From: Fidelibacterota bacterium
Lineage (GTDB): Bacteria; Fidelibacterota; Marinisomatia; Marinisomatales; TCS55
Reading direction: 5' to 3'
DNA length: 62,438 nt
NCBI GenBank assembly: GCA_018674655.1
Contig: JABGZQ010000033.1
Coordinates: 1-62,438 of the forward strand
The position numbers were made by a program, and so were the translations under genes. The notes below the pieces were generated by a model that saw only the letters and a program-made list of their open reading frames with translations, made no database searches and was not told the DNA's origin. The stretch's first letter is position 1. Each line of letters begins with the position of its first letter. This document shows, piece by piece, positions 26,730-35,459 of the stretch.

Positions 26730-28427
26730 TTACGAATCAATCACTGCTATAGTTTTTCCAAACACCAAATCATGCTTGGCTTCCGCTTTTTCAATCAGCT
26801 TATTTATATTTTTTCTTTTTTCCTCACAATAATCCCCATCTGCCACACCCGGTAAATTAATGAGTACATTCATGGCCGCACCGCGAACGCCTGCCAAAGC
26901 CACTTCTGCCGCAACCTCAGCATCACTGACCGAGTTTGGATTTCCTTTACTGACCAAGACATCAGCCAATTGAATAATGGAATAACATAAAGTAGCCACC
27001 TCGAATGGAACATCTATGGCATATTGATTGGCTTTGAGAATCGCATCATCCTTCATTGTTTTTTCTGCATCATCGATAGCGGGCAATCGATTTGCAGCCA
27101 TTACATTGTTGAATGCACGCGTATCTTCATCCACTAAAAAAGCCAAGCGATCTTTGATGATCTGAGCATCTTGACCAATCATATCCATTTCTGATTTTTG
27201 AGATTCAAAACCTTTTTTCTCGTGGGTCAATGCCGCCACCATAGATGATAGAGCAGCCCCCAATGATCCTGCTAAAGCAGCCACAGAGCCGCCTCCAGGC
27301 GCTGGACTATTGGTCGATAGTTCATTTGTAAATCCACCTACAGATAAAGAAATTAATTTCCCAGATTTCTTCCCAACAGCATATTCGATAATTTTTTCTT
27401 CCGGAACAAACGGTGTTACATCATTCAATCCCAAGGACTGGACAGCCGATTCAATGATATCCGATTCCGGTACACCAATGGTCCGGCCTTGTTTTTGGAG
27501 ATAATGCTTCCCCGCCATAAGGATGGCATCCAATGGTATCAGCCCAACCAGTTCGCTTCCTGTCACACGAATACCTCTTTCATCTGCCAACTTACACGCA
27601 GCATCAAATACATTATGGATCGTCGACACTTTATAATTATTAAAATTGATTGAAATCTGGGCACGTTTAAATGTATCTATATACCATCCAACACCTTTCA
27701 CATCTTTAAACAATCCTGATACTTTCACGGGGCTTCCATCTGTATTTCGGACGATTTCTCCATCCAGTAAATTGGGTGAGTTTGGGTTAGGTATTCGTTT
27801 GCTCCGACCGCTCTCTCGAAGTTCAAATGCAATATCAGTCGCTAACCGCTGATCTTTTGTATTCAGATTAATATTATAGGCAATAAGAAAGTCTCGCATG
27901 CCCATTACTGTGGCACCTGCACCCGAATTAAATTCAACCGGACCAAAATCCGGTTTCCAATTTTCATCTTTTAGCTTTTCTTGCAACCCTTCATATTCAC
28001 CTCTTCGGATCGTAGGTAATTTTAGTCTATCTAATTTCTGGGCAGATTTTTCATATAAATAAATCGGAATTCTTAATTCCTCACCCACTCTTTTCCCTAC
28101 AGATTTAGATAAATCAATACATTCATCATCACTCACATTGGCAATGGGAATAAATGGACATACATCTGTAGCACCCAATCTAGCGTGAGCACCTTTATGT
28201 TTTGACATATCAATGACTTCTGCTGCAGTTTTGATTCCAAGAAATGCCGCTTCAGAAACCGCTTCTGGATTCCCGATAAAAGTAACCACCGTCCGATTGG
28301 TATCCGCACCGGGATCCACATCTAAAATCGTAATGCCATCCACACCTGAAATCACATCGGTTATGGTATTGATTTTGGCTAAATCTCTCCCTTCGCTAAA
28401 ATTTGGAACACATTCTACAAGTTTCAT
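26730..28427 (-). CDS. ftcD: Fused glutamate formimidoyltransferase / formimidotetrahydrofolate cyclodeaminase
   Basis: A 565-residue bifunctional enzyme. Residues 1 to about 325 are the formiminotransferase (CVPNFSEGRDLAKI at the start; HKGAHARLGATDVCPFIP near 78-95 with the catalytic His). Residues about 355-565 are the cyclodeaminase, with STNSPAPGGGSVAALAGSLG near 374. It moves a formimino group from formiminoglutamate to tetrahydrofolate and converts it to methenyl-THF, normally the end of histidine breakdown. No hut gene is in the window. The fused order is as in animals and several bacterial phyla. The 46-codon membrane gene ends right at its start and mutL follows without a gap. Confidence 0.94.
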   Translation of the reverse strand: MKLVECVPNFSEGRDLAKINTITDVISGVDGITILDVDPGADTNRTVVTFIGNPEAVSEAAFLGIKTAAEVIDMSKHKGAHARLGATDVCPFIPIANVSDDECIDLSKSVGKRVGEELRIPIYLYEKSAQKLDRLKLPTIRRGEYEGLQEKLKDENWKPDFGPVEFNSGAGATVMGMRDFLIAYNINLNTKDQRLATDIAFELRESGRSKRIPNPNSPNLLDGEIVRNTDGSPVKVSGLFKDVKGVGWYIDTFKRAQISINFNNYKVSTIHNVFDAACKLADERGIRVTGSELVGLIPLDAILMAGKHYLQKQGRTIGVPESDIIESAVQSLGLNDVTPFVPEEKIIEYAVGKKSGKLISLSVGGFTNELSTNSPAPGGGSVAALAGSLGAALSSMVAALTHEKKGFESQKSEMDMIGQDAQIIKDRLAFLVDEDTRAFNNVMAANRLPAIDDAEKTMKDDAILKANQYAIDVPFEVATLCYSIIQLADVLVSKGNPNSVSDAEVAAEVALAGVRGAAMNVLINLPGVADGDYCEEKRKNINKLIEKAEAKHDLVFGKTIAVIDS

Positions 28428-28568
28428 TTATCCCGCCTGAACCACTTTCAATAAATAACCAATTAGATAAATGACCGCAACCAACATAATGATTGTACGT
28501 GTCAAAGATCGTTGATGTCGCCTATCCGGAATAATACGTCGGAAAAACCGTTTTACTTCTTGACCCAT
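28428..28568 (-). CDS. 46-residue single-pass membrane peptide coupled to the site-2 protease
   Basis: MGQEVKRFFRRIIPDRRHQR is followed by a single hydrophobic helix (TIIMLVAVIYLIGYLLKVV) and the end QAG. The start overlaps the stop of the protease gene as TAATG, with AGG 6 bases upstream, and the stop touches the ftcD start, so it fits the tight operon exactly. A longer ORF through the protease end is unlikely. The charge pattern (very basic N-terminus) gives N-in, C-out. I know no family. It could be a partner or regulator of the protease, or simply a small membrane gene; that is inference from position. Confidence 0.6.
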   Translation of the reverse strand: MGQEVKRFFRRIIPDRRHQRSLTRTIIMLVAVIYLIGYLLKVVQAG

Positions 28569-29185
28569 TACATACCTGCAAATAAAAACATAAATAAATT
28601 CACAAAGGGGCTCATAACCCACCAAATGGGAGAAATATTCGTAAACATACCAAATAGAATTAAGCCCATGAGAATCTGGGGACCATGAACTTGAAGTTTA
28701 TAGACCAAATCGGGATTTTTTCTAATCATCAACCCTGAGAAAATCTGTGAACCATCCAGAGGGGGTATGGGAATCATATTAAATACAGCCAACATAATAT
28801 TAATTTGGGTGAACATCATTAGCATGGAAGTAATGGCACCCATATAACCTGTGGCTCGAATCATTGTACCAGCCAAAAAAGCTAACAAAATGTTTGAAGC
28901 TGGGCCGGCAAAAGCTATCTTCATCATATCTTTCCGAGGATCAGCTAAATAACCAGAATCAACTGGAACCGGTTTTGCCCACCCAAAACCCACAAACAAA
29001 ATCATAAGGGATCCAAACAAATCTAAATGAGCCATGGGATTCAATGTCAAACGGCCAGCATATTTGGCCGTAGGATCACCTAATTTATTGGCAACCCATG
29101 CATGGGAAAATTCGTGAAAAACCAATGCAAATAAAAGAACGGGTAAGAGCATTACAATTACTTCGGGTGGGAGTCGAAAAATCAT
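28568..29185 (-). CDS. Site-2 protease family (M50) membrane metallopeptidase
   Basis: A 205-residue intramembrane zinc protease of the short, PDZ-less type. Zinc motif HEFSH at residues 24-28, and the third zinc ligand in MIPIPPLDGSQIF (Asp144). AFAGPASNILLAF near 91 is another M50 mark. About five helices. Substrates of this subtype are mostly unknown. Its ATG overlaps the xerD stop by one base, and the small membrane peptide overlaps its stop, so translation of all three is linked. Confidence 0.93.
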   Translation of the reverse strand: MIFRLPPEVIVMLLPVLLFALVFHEFSHAWVANKLGDPTAKYAGRLTLNPMAHLDLFGSLMILFVGFGWAKPVPVDSGYLADPRKDMMKIAFAGPASNILLAFLAGTMIRATGYMGAITSMLMMFTQINIMLAVFNMIPIPPLDGSQIFSGLMIRKNPDLVYKLQVHGPQILMGLILFGMFTNISPIWWVMSPFVNLFMFLFAGM

Positions 29186-30081
29186 TAATTAAACCTCGGA
29201 TGATATGTGCGGTGCACTTCTTTTAAATGCTCCTTATCCAAATGGGTATAGATCTGAGTTGTTGTAATATCTGTATGCCCAAGCATTTCTTGTACCGATC
29301 TCAGGTCAGCGCCCCCTTCTAACAAATGAGTGGCAAAGGAATGACGCAGTGTATGGGGACTCACTTCCTTTTTTAACCCGGTTGATTCCGTCCATTTTTT
29401 GAGTAAAATCCAAATCATCATTCGCGTCAATTTCCGACCATTTCGGCTTAAGAATACTTCTGCAACATTGGGGTTTTTATCTGCCAATAAAACTCGTTCA
29501 TGGTTGAGATAATTTTTAAGGTTTTCGCGAGCGATGGGACCAATAGGTACAAATCGTTGTTTACTTCCCTTTCCTTGAATACGAACCATTTCAGAATCCC
29601 ATAAAATATCTGATGTTTTAAAGTCACATAATTCGGTGACACGCAAACCGCAGGAATACATCATTTCAAAAATAGCTAAATCCCTTTGGGCCATCGGCGC
29701 ATTTTCAGGAATAATTCCCAAAATTTTATCTATTTCCTGAATCGTGAGCACGTTTGGAAGTTTTCTGGGAATTTTTGGTGTGTCCAGCAATTGGGCTGGA
29801 TTATCCTGCATATGACCTTCGGCAGATAGAAAGTTGTGATACGTACGAATAGAAGAAACAGCACGCTTGATAGAATTGGCCGCCAACCCGCGATCATTCA
29901 ATCTCCGTACGAAAGAACGAATGTTTCCCAGAGTGACATTCCGAATCGTTTTAATCTTTAGCTCAGACGATAAATATTGGTGATACTGCTGTAGGTCCCG
30001 TTCATATGATTCTAAGGAATTCCGAGCGAGATTTCGTTCAACTTTGAGCATAGTCATATAATCTCGAAGAAAGTTTTCCAT
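29185..30081 (-). CDS. xerD: Tyrosine recombinase XerD/XerC type
   Basis: A 298-residue recombinase, the normal Xer size. The SAM-like N-terminal domain (1-105) is followed by a catalytic domain with Arg147 (YSCGLRVTEL), Lys171 (GKGSKQR), His243 and Arg246 (SPHTLRHSFATHLL), His269 (MLGHTDITTTQIY) and the nucleophile Tyr278. All are intact. It resolves chromosome dimers at dif with FtsK. It is embedded in a housekeeping operon with one-base overlaps on both sides, so it is chromosomal Xer and not a phage or integron integrase. XerC and XerD cannot be told apart with certainty. Confidence 0.92.
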   Translation of the reverse strand: MENFLRDYMTMLKVERNLARNSLESYERDLQQYHQYLSSELKIKTIRNVTLGNIRSFVRRLNDRGLAANSIKRAVSSIRTYHNFLSAEGHMQDNPAQLLDTPKIPRKLPNVLTIQEIDKILGIIPENAPMAQRDLAIFEMMYSCGLRVTELCDFKTSDILWDSEMVRIQGKGSKQRFVPIGPIARENLKNYLNHERVLLADKNPNVAEVFLSRNGRKLTRMMIWILLKKWTESTGLKKEVSPHTLRHSFATHLLEGGADLRSVQEMLGHTDITTTQIYTHLDKEHLKEVHRTYHPRFN

Positions 30082-30653
30082 TAACTTTCCATTATACCTG
30101 CTTCAACCGATTCACATAATATATGTTCAGCCAACAAATGTCCCTCTTGAATTCGTTGGGTATCATCACTTGGAATACAAATAGTCACATCTCCAGACTC
30201 TGCCATTTTACCCCCCGATTTTCCCGTTAATACAATCACCTTCATTGATAGTGATTTTGCCGAATCAATTCCCCGAATCACATTTTCAGAATTCCCACTG
30301 GTAGAAATAGCAATCAACACATCTCCGGGCTCTCCCAATCCTTCGATTTGACGTGAAAATATGGACTCATAACCTGTATCATTGGCCCAAGCAGTCAAAA
30401 AAGAAGCATCAGTAGTTAAGGCAATAGAAGCGATAGGAGGACGATCGTGGCTAACTAACCCTCCCATGAGTTCTGCAGCCATGTGCTGAGCGTCGGCAGC
30501 AGAGCCACCATTCCCACACCATAATATTTTCTTAGACGATTTGGCAGCATCAACCATGAGTTGAGCCCCTTTTTGGATATCGCTTGCGCAGGCATCCAGC
30601 ATATCGGTTTTTACCTGGGCACTGTCCTGAATAATTTGTTTCACGTCCAACAT
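30081..30653 (-). CDS. gmhA: Sedoheptulose 7-phosphate isomerase
   Basis: A 190-residue SIS-fold isomerase making D-glycero-D-manno-heptose 7-phosphate for the LPS core. WCGNGGSAADAQHMAAELM near residue 46, DVLIAISTSGNSENVI near 110 and QRIQEGHLLAEHILCESVE near 165 hold the active-site residues known for GmhA. Its presence supports a heptose-containing LPS or glycan; gmhB and hldE are not in the window. It starts 2 bp after gcvH and its stop overlaps the xerD start by one base. Confidence 0.92.
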   Translation of the reverse strand: MLDVKQIIQDSAQVKTDMLDACASDIQKGAQLMVDAAKSSKKILWCGNGGSAADAQHMAAELMGGLVSHDRPPIASIALTTDASFLTAWANDTGYESIFSRQIEGLGEPGDVLIAISTSGNSENVIRGIDSAKSLSMKVIVLTGKSGGKMAESGDVTICIPSDDTQRIQEGHLLAEHILCESVEAGIMES

Positions 30654-30655
30654 GA

Positions 30656-31033
30656 TTAATTGATTAAACTAGCATATTGATCGGCAGAAAGCAAGGCATT
30701 CAATTCGCCGGGATTTGAAATGGATATTTTTAATATCCACCCATCTCCATATGAATCTTCATTCACTTTTTCAGGATTATCCTCTAAAATGTCATTAATT
30801 TCTACAACACGGCCCGTAAGAGGCCCAAAAAGGTCTGCCACTGTTTTAACAGCTTCGATTGTGCCAAACGGTTCATCTAATTCTATCTCTTGATCTGTAT
30901 CTGGAAATTCAACAAAAATAATATCCCCCAACTCACCCTGAGCATGATCCGTAATGCCAATGGTCGCCATATCACCATCAATTTTAATCCATTCATGTTC
31001 TTTTGTATATTTTAAATCTTGGGGAAGTTTCAT
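30656..31033 (-). CDS. gcvH: Glycine cleavage system H protein
   Basis: A 125-residue lipoyl carrier. [20 protein letters not shown] contains the lipoylated Lys63, and [20 protein letters not shown] is the normal N-terminal strand. It carries the aminomethyl group in the glycine cleavage system, and in some bacteria also relays lipoate. The P, T and L proteins are not in the window. It overlaps accC by 4 bp, placing a lipoyl carrier right after the biotin carrier and its carboxylase. Confidence 0.96.
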   Translation of the reverse strand: MKLPQDLKYTKEHEWIKIDGDMATIGITDHAQGELGDIIFVEFPDTDQEIELDEPFGTIEAVKTVADLFGPLTGRVVEINDILEDNPEKVNEDSYGDGWILKISISNPGELNALLSADQYASLIN

Positions 31034-32391
31034 GTTTCTTTTTCCTCTTTATTGTATTCAAATGATTCTAAAAAACTGGTGTCGAATTTCCCGGAGCGAA
31101 ATGTATCATCCTTCATGATAGCTTGATGAAAAGGAATGGTCGTTTTAGGCCCTTCAATTATGGTTTCTTCTAATGCCCGCTCCATAAGATTAATCGCATC
31201 TTCTCTCGTCGGAGAATGGACAATTAATTTTCCGATTAGAGAATCGTAATAAGATGGTATTTCATACCCCGCATAAGCATGAGAGTCTACGCGAACACCT
31301 TTTCCGCCAGGCATGTGATAACTAATGATCGACATTGGAGATGGCATAAAATCTTTATCAGGATCTTCAGCATTAATTCGACATTCAATCGAATGCCCAC
31401 GTAATTTCATATTATAAAGATAATCAGGAAATTTATGTCCCGCATGCATTTGAATTTGTTCTTTAATTAAATCGACCCCCGTTACCATTTCTGTTATGGG
31501 ATGTTCCACTTGGATACGGGTATTCATCTCCATAAAATAGAAATCTTTATTTTTATCCAAAAGAAATTCAACGGTACCAACACCCACATAATTAACAGCT
31601 TTTGCTCCAGCTACAGCTGCATCTCCCATTCGCTTGCGAAGATCATCATCCACGGCTGCAGATGGAGATTCCTCTATCAATTTTTGATGGCGACGTTGAA
31701 TGGAACATTCTCTTTCGCCTAAGCTCACTGCATTCCCAAAGGAATCTGCTAAAACTTGAATCTCGATGTGGCGAGGATTTTCTACAAATTTTTCTATATA
31801 CATTTCCCCATTATTAAAGGCGGCCAATGATTCTGCAGAAGCGGTATTGTATGCATGCACAACTTCACTCTCTTCTCGAACCAGTCGCATCCCACGACCA
31901 CCGCCCCCTGCGGAAGCCTTCAACATGACCGGAAAACCCATCTCAATGGCCATTTGCCTCGCTTCTTCAGCGTCTTTTAAAATACCTTCATTGCCGGGAA
32001 TAACGGGGACACCTGCATCCACCATTGTTTTTTTTGCCTGTGCCTTATTTCCCATAGCATTGATAATGTCACTATTTGGGCCAATAAAATCGAACCCATT
32101 ATCTTTACATATTTTTGAGAATTCTGCATTCTCTGCCAAAAAACCATAACCGGGATGGATGGCATCCGCATTGGTAATTTCTCCAGCAGCAATAATACGG
32201 GGAATATTCAGATAGGATTCGTTACTCGGTGGCGGGCCAATGCATACAGCTTCGTCCGCAAATTTAACATGGAGTGAATACTCATCTGCTGTGGAATAGA
32301 CAGCAACAGATTTCAAATTTAACTCATGGCATGCCCTGATAATTCGCAGAGCAATCTCACCACGATTGGCAATTAATATCTTCTTATACAC
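31030..32391 (-). CDS. accC: Biotin carboxylase subunit of acetyl-CoA carboxylase
   Basis: A 453-residue ATP-grasp enzyme carboxylating biotin on AccB, the first step of fatty acid synthesis. [17 protein letters not shown] near residue 7, [14 protein letters not shown] near 158 (glycine-rich ATP loop), [20 protein letters not shown] near 286 (catalytic Arg and Glu) and ECRINAEDP near 330 are all present. Length is normal. accB lies 19 bp upstream and gcvH overlaps by 4 bp. Confidence 0.97.
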   Translation of the reverse strand: MYKKILIANRGEIALRIIRACHELNLKSVAVYSTADEYSLHVKFADEAVCIGPPPSNESYLNIPRIIAAGEITNADAIHPGYGFLAENAEFSKICKDNGFDFIGPNSDIINAMGNKAQAKKTMVDAGVPVIPGNEGILKDAEEARQMAIEMGFPVMLKASAGGGGRGMRLVREESEVVHAYNTASAESLAAFNNGEMYIEKFVENPRHIEIQVLADSFGNAVSLGERECSIQRRHQKLIEESPSAAVDDDLRKRMGDAAVAGAKAVNYVGVGTVEFLLDKNKDFYFMEMNTRIQVEHPITEMVTGVDLIKEQIQMHAGHKFPDYLYNMKLRGHSIECRINAEDPDKDFMPSPMSIISYHMPGGKGVRVDSHAYAGYEIPSYYDSLIGKLIVHSPTREDAINLMERALEETIIEGPKTTIPFHQAIMKDDTFRSGKFDTSFLESFEYNKEEKET

Positions 32392-32410
32392 GGTTTATAT
32401 CTTTGTTAAA

Positions 32411-32878
32411 TCAGGAAGACTCTATCACAAAAAGCGGCTGATTGTATTCTACCGCCTGGCCATCTTCGAGCAATATTTCGACAATCGTACCACCGGTTTC
32501 AGCTTCAATCTCATTCATGATTTTCATTGCTTCTATAATGCACAATGGATCCCCCTCAGATACAGAATCGCCCACTTTTACAAATGAATCCGCATCGGGA
32601 GATGGTGCAGTATAAAATGTCCCTGGCATGGGGGATAATATTTTCTCACCACCGGCAGATGTTTCAACGGAATGAGATTCTGCCTGAACTGGTTCAGATT
32701 TACCACTGGATTGTGAAGAAGGATCGATGGTAACAGCCGGCGTACCCGGACCGGGCGAAACCCCAATACTTGGGGATTTCACCACTCGAAACCGACGCCC
32801 CCAAAAATTGACATCAATTTCATTCACATCACTGTTTTCCAAAAGGTAAATGATTTCTTTGAGTTTATCTTGCCACAT
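32411..32878 (-). CDS. accB: Biotin carboxyl carrier protein of acetyl-CoA carboxylase
   Basis: A 155-residue carrier. A helical N-terminus, a Pro/Ser-rich linker (about 36-78) and a biotinyl domain with [12 protein letters not shown], where Lys119 is biotinylated. The thumb region typical of AccB lies just before it ([16 protein letters not shown]). It works with AccC, whose gene follows after 19 bp. The carboxyltransferase genes accA and accD are elsewhere. Confidence 0.97.
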   Translation of the reverse strand: MWQDKLKEIIYLLENSDVNEIDVNFWGRRFRVVKSPSIGVSPGPGTPAVTIDPSSQSSGKSEPVQAESHSVETSAGGEKILSPMPGTFYTAPSPDADSFVKVGDSVSEGDPLCIIEAMKIMNEIEAETGGTIVEILLEDGQAVEYNQPLFVIESS

Positions 32879-32919
32879 AATTTGCTTTCACTATTTATGT
32901 ATAATGGTTGAAAGTACGA

Positions 32920-33483
32920 TTAAGTTTTCACCCGTTCAATATATTCTCCAGATCGTGTGTCAATTTTTAATATTGCACCTTCATCAATAAATAAGGGGAC
33001 TTGAACCGTATATCCCGTTTCTAAAGTGGCGGGTTTTGTGGCACCGGTTGCCGTATTTCCTTTGATGCCTGGTTCAGTTTCAGTTACGCCTAATTGAACG
33101 TGAGCCGGTAAACGAATATCTAAAACTTCTTCTCCATCAAAAAGAATGTCAACATTCATGCCGCCCTTCAAATAATTTTTTCCATCCCCCACCGTATCAT
33201 TCATAACATTGATTTGATCGTAAGTCATATTATCCATAAAAATATGTGAATCACTGTCCTCATACAAAAATTGCATCGTCCGGGCTTCAATTTTCAAAAA
33301 TTCGAGTTTGATCCCCGCATTAAATGTTTCATCAAAGATTTTACCCGATGCAATATCTTTTAATTTAGTTCGCACAAATGCAGGCCCTTTCCCCGGTTTT
33401 ACATGGAGAAATTCAATTACTTTCATTCGTTTATTTTTATGCAGAATAACTGCACCGTTTTTAATATTTGATGTTGTGGCCAT
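32920..33483 (-). CDS. efp: Translation elongation factor P
   Basis: A 187-residue, three-domain EF-P that rescues ribosomes stalled on polyproline. The tip loop is VKPGKGPAFVRTKL with Lys32 at the position modified in other bacteria. A Lys with flanking PGKGPAF suggests the lysine-modified or unmodified class rather than the arginine-rhamnosylated one. No epmA or epmB is visible in the window. The final DTRSGEYIERV is typical. It starts the efp-accB-accC-gcvH stretch. Confidence 0.97.
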   Translation of the reverse strand: MATTSNIKNGAVILHKNKRMKVIEFLHVKPGKGPAFVRTKLKDIASGKIFDETFNAGIKLEFLKIEARTMQFLYEDSDSHIFMDNMTYDQINVMNDTVGDGKNYLKGGMNVDILFDGEEVLDIRLPAHVQLGVTETEPGIKGNTATGATKPATLETGYTVQVPLFIDEGAILKIDTRSGEYIERVKT

Positions 33484-33554
33484 TTCACTCCCTTATTTAG
33501 CTTGGGAATTTACAATTTATGAGATGTAAGTGCTTGTGAGTTTTCTCAGAATTT

Positions 33555-34481
33555 TTATACTATTTTCCAGAATGGAACCGTCTCAACTACCAATTCTCGA
33601 GATATTGCAATATCTTTAATACATTGATCCACTGTCGCAACGTGTTTCGCATATTTGGCCATGTCCGAGCTAGAAAGGATTTTAAAGTAGGATGTTATCT
33701 GATCATCCGTATATGGAAAAACAGAGCGGTTTTCCCTGATTTCTTCCGTAGTCATTTCCAGCGTTCGGATATAAAGACTATTTTCCGTGTATTCCCTCAG
33801 AATCAATGAAAGTTGAGCATAAAATTCTTTTATTTCACCTTTGGTTAATAATTCGGATTGATCCAGTTTATTCAATTTTCTCATGGCAACAGTATCCGGA
33901 TCTTCTAAATATTCTGGCCGTTCTTCATAAGATATGTCCGCTTTCAATCGTTTGGTCCATATCAACCCAATGGCTATTATTATTATCAAAAGTAAAATAG
34001 ATAAAATCATTGTTTGCCATGGTAGAGGAAATCGCACTGGAACTGGATCCTTAATGGGCATGATGCCACCGCCAGATTGTTTAAAGCTTGGATCCTTCTC
34101 TGTAATCGAGACCACTTCCATGGTCATAGTATCGGCAGTTAAATCATAAGCAAATGTACTATCCATATTCAACACAGATATGGTTACGCCGGGAATTGCC
34201 ACCTTCCCCGTATCCCAGAATACGATTTCGAAACGCCCAATTTTTTGAATGCCAGATATTGAAATTTCAGAAGATCGAATTTCAAGAGGATCTTCCAGCT
34301 GCCACTCCGGAAATTGAATAATTTTATCATCAGTAGATTGAACTGAAACAGTATAGAATATTGGTGCACCAATCGTGGTATAAGTTGTATCTAATTCAAC
34401 AGTTAATTGGGCCGATGAACCGGTATAGTCTTGTGTGCAGGCTACGAGTGTAATCGTAATTATAAAATAAAGTTTTTTCAA
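33555..34481 (-). CDS. BatD-like lipoprotein with a transmembrane helix
   Basis: A 308-residue protein. The N-terminus has a signal with lipobox VAC (Cys15). Residues about 25-130 are beta-rich and Ig-like (TVELDTTYTTIGAPIFYTVS), as in BatD/DUF4381-type partners of MoxR systems. A transmembrane helix sits at about 155-177 (MILSILLLIIIIAIGLIW), and the cytoplasmic end holds a helical domain with YAQLSLILREYTENSLYI near 226. It lies 4 bp after the DUF58 gene, and moxR is the next gene upstream. The partners support a role in a MoxR-linked envelope or complex-assembly module. No functional assignment beyond that. Confidence 0.72.
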   Translation of the reverse strand: MKKLYFIITITLVACTQDYTGSSAQLTVELDTTYTTIGAPIFYTVSVQSTDDKIIQFPEWQLEDPLEIRSSEISISGIQKIGRFEIVFWDTGKVAIPGVTISVLNMDSTFAYDLTADTMTMEVVSITEKDPSFKQSGGGIMPIKDPVPVRFPLPWQTMILSILLLIIIIAIGLIWTKRLKADISYEERPEYLEDPDTVAMRKLNKLDQSELLTKGEIKEFYAQLSLILREYTENSLYIRTLEMTTEEIRENRSVFPYTDDQITSYFKILSSSDMAKYAKHVATVDQCIKDIAISRELVVETVPFWKIV

Positions 34482-34485
34482 TTAA

Positions 34486-35361
34486 TTAGGCTCGTTTTTC
34501 CCGTCGCCGAAAATAAGTCATGAGTGGTTCCACATAATCCTTATCTGTTCCAACATCTATCACGTCAAATCGTGAGCGACCACATTCTTTTTTAAAAGTT
34601 TCCCATTTTTCTCTAATGGATTGAGAAAAAGAACTTCGTTCTTTTTTCGAAGATAGGTCAGCCCAAAATTGTTCTCCCGTTTCAGGGTCATGGACTTTAA
34701 TCAGACCCAAATCAGGAACGGTTTCCTCAGCAGGATCAGCTATACGGATACCAATCATATCATGCTTTTTATTTGCCAACTTTAAAGATTTCCAATAATC
34801 GTCATCTAAAAAATCAGAAATAAGAAAAACCACAGATTTTCGTTTTGCAACATTCATAAGAAAATCCAAACTGGATCGAATGGAAGTTCCCGTTCCTTCT
34901 GGCTCGTGGAAAAGGACCTCCCGCACCACTCGTAAAATATGCGATTTATCCTTTTTCGGTGCAATATATTTTTCAACATGATCGCTAAATAATATCAAAC
35001 CCACTTTATCTTTATTTTTTATTGCAGAAAATCCAAGAATTGCGGCGATTTCTGCTGCCAATTCGGATTTGAATTGATCCACCGTTCCGAAATGACCTGA
35101 CCGACTCACATCCACCATTAGATAGACGGTCAGCTCTCTCTCTTCTTCAAATATTTTTACGAATGGTGTATTGCTACGCGCGGTTACATTCCAGTCAATA
35201 AGTCTTATATCGTCACCAGGTATATATTCACGAACTTCTGAAAAAGTCATGCCTCTCCCCTTAAAAACGGAATGATACTCACCGCCGAAAAGGTCATTGA
35301 CCAATCCATTCGTCCGAATCTCAATATGGCGAACTTTTTGAAGTATTTCTTTGGGAATCAT
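34486..35361 (-). CDS. DUF58 domain protein of a MoxR module
   Basis: A 291-residue protein with the DUF58 signature YIPGDDIRLIDWNVTARS near residue 46 and a VWA-like core: YLMVDVSRSGHFG near 81 keeps the D-x-S-x-S metal site. No transmembrane segment is present, so it is cytosolic. DUF58 proteins are nearly always encoded beside a MoxR AAA+ ATPase, and here moxR lies 98 bp upstream. In that gap I see a loose inverted repeat GGTTGGTGGTT/AACCACCATCC (35393-35448) and no gene. Confidence 0.9.
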   Translation of the reverse strand: MIPKEILQKVRHIEIRTNGLVNDLFGGEYHSVFKGRGMTFSEVREYIPGDDIRLIDWNVTARSNTPFVKIFEEERELTVYLMVDVSRSGHFGTVDQFKSELAAEIAAILGFSAIKNKDKVGLILFSDHVEKYIAPKKDKSHILRVVREVLFHEPEGTGTSIRSSLDFLMNVAKRKSVVFLISDFLDDDYWKSLKLANKKHDMIGIRIADPAEETVPDLGLIKVHDPETGEQFWADLSSKKERSSFSQSIREKWETFKKECGRSRFDVIDVGTDKDYVEPLMTYFRRREKRA

Positions 35362-35459
35362 GGGTTAAAATGGAATATGGATCATGTAATATGGTTGGTG
35401 GTTTAATAATTTATAATCATCTATTCATTTTTCCGGCAACCACCATCCCTTCTCACTTT

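Noticed and set aside
29185-30081. Tyrosine recombinase as a mobile-element integrase
   Set aside because: It has normal Xer length and motifs and is embedded by one-base overlaps in a housekeeping operon, with no attachment repeats or tRNA next to it.
31766-32149. 127-codon ORF antisense to accC
   Set aside because: It lies fully inside accC, reflects that gene's codon pattern and resembles no family.
35393-35448. Inverted repeat GGTTGGTGGTT/AACCACCATCC between moxR and the DUF58 gene
   Set aside because: It has a mismatch and a loop of about 34 bases without a T run, so it is not a convincing terminator or operator.
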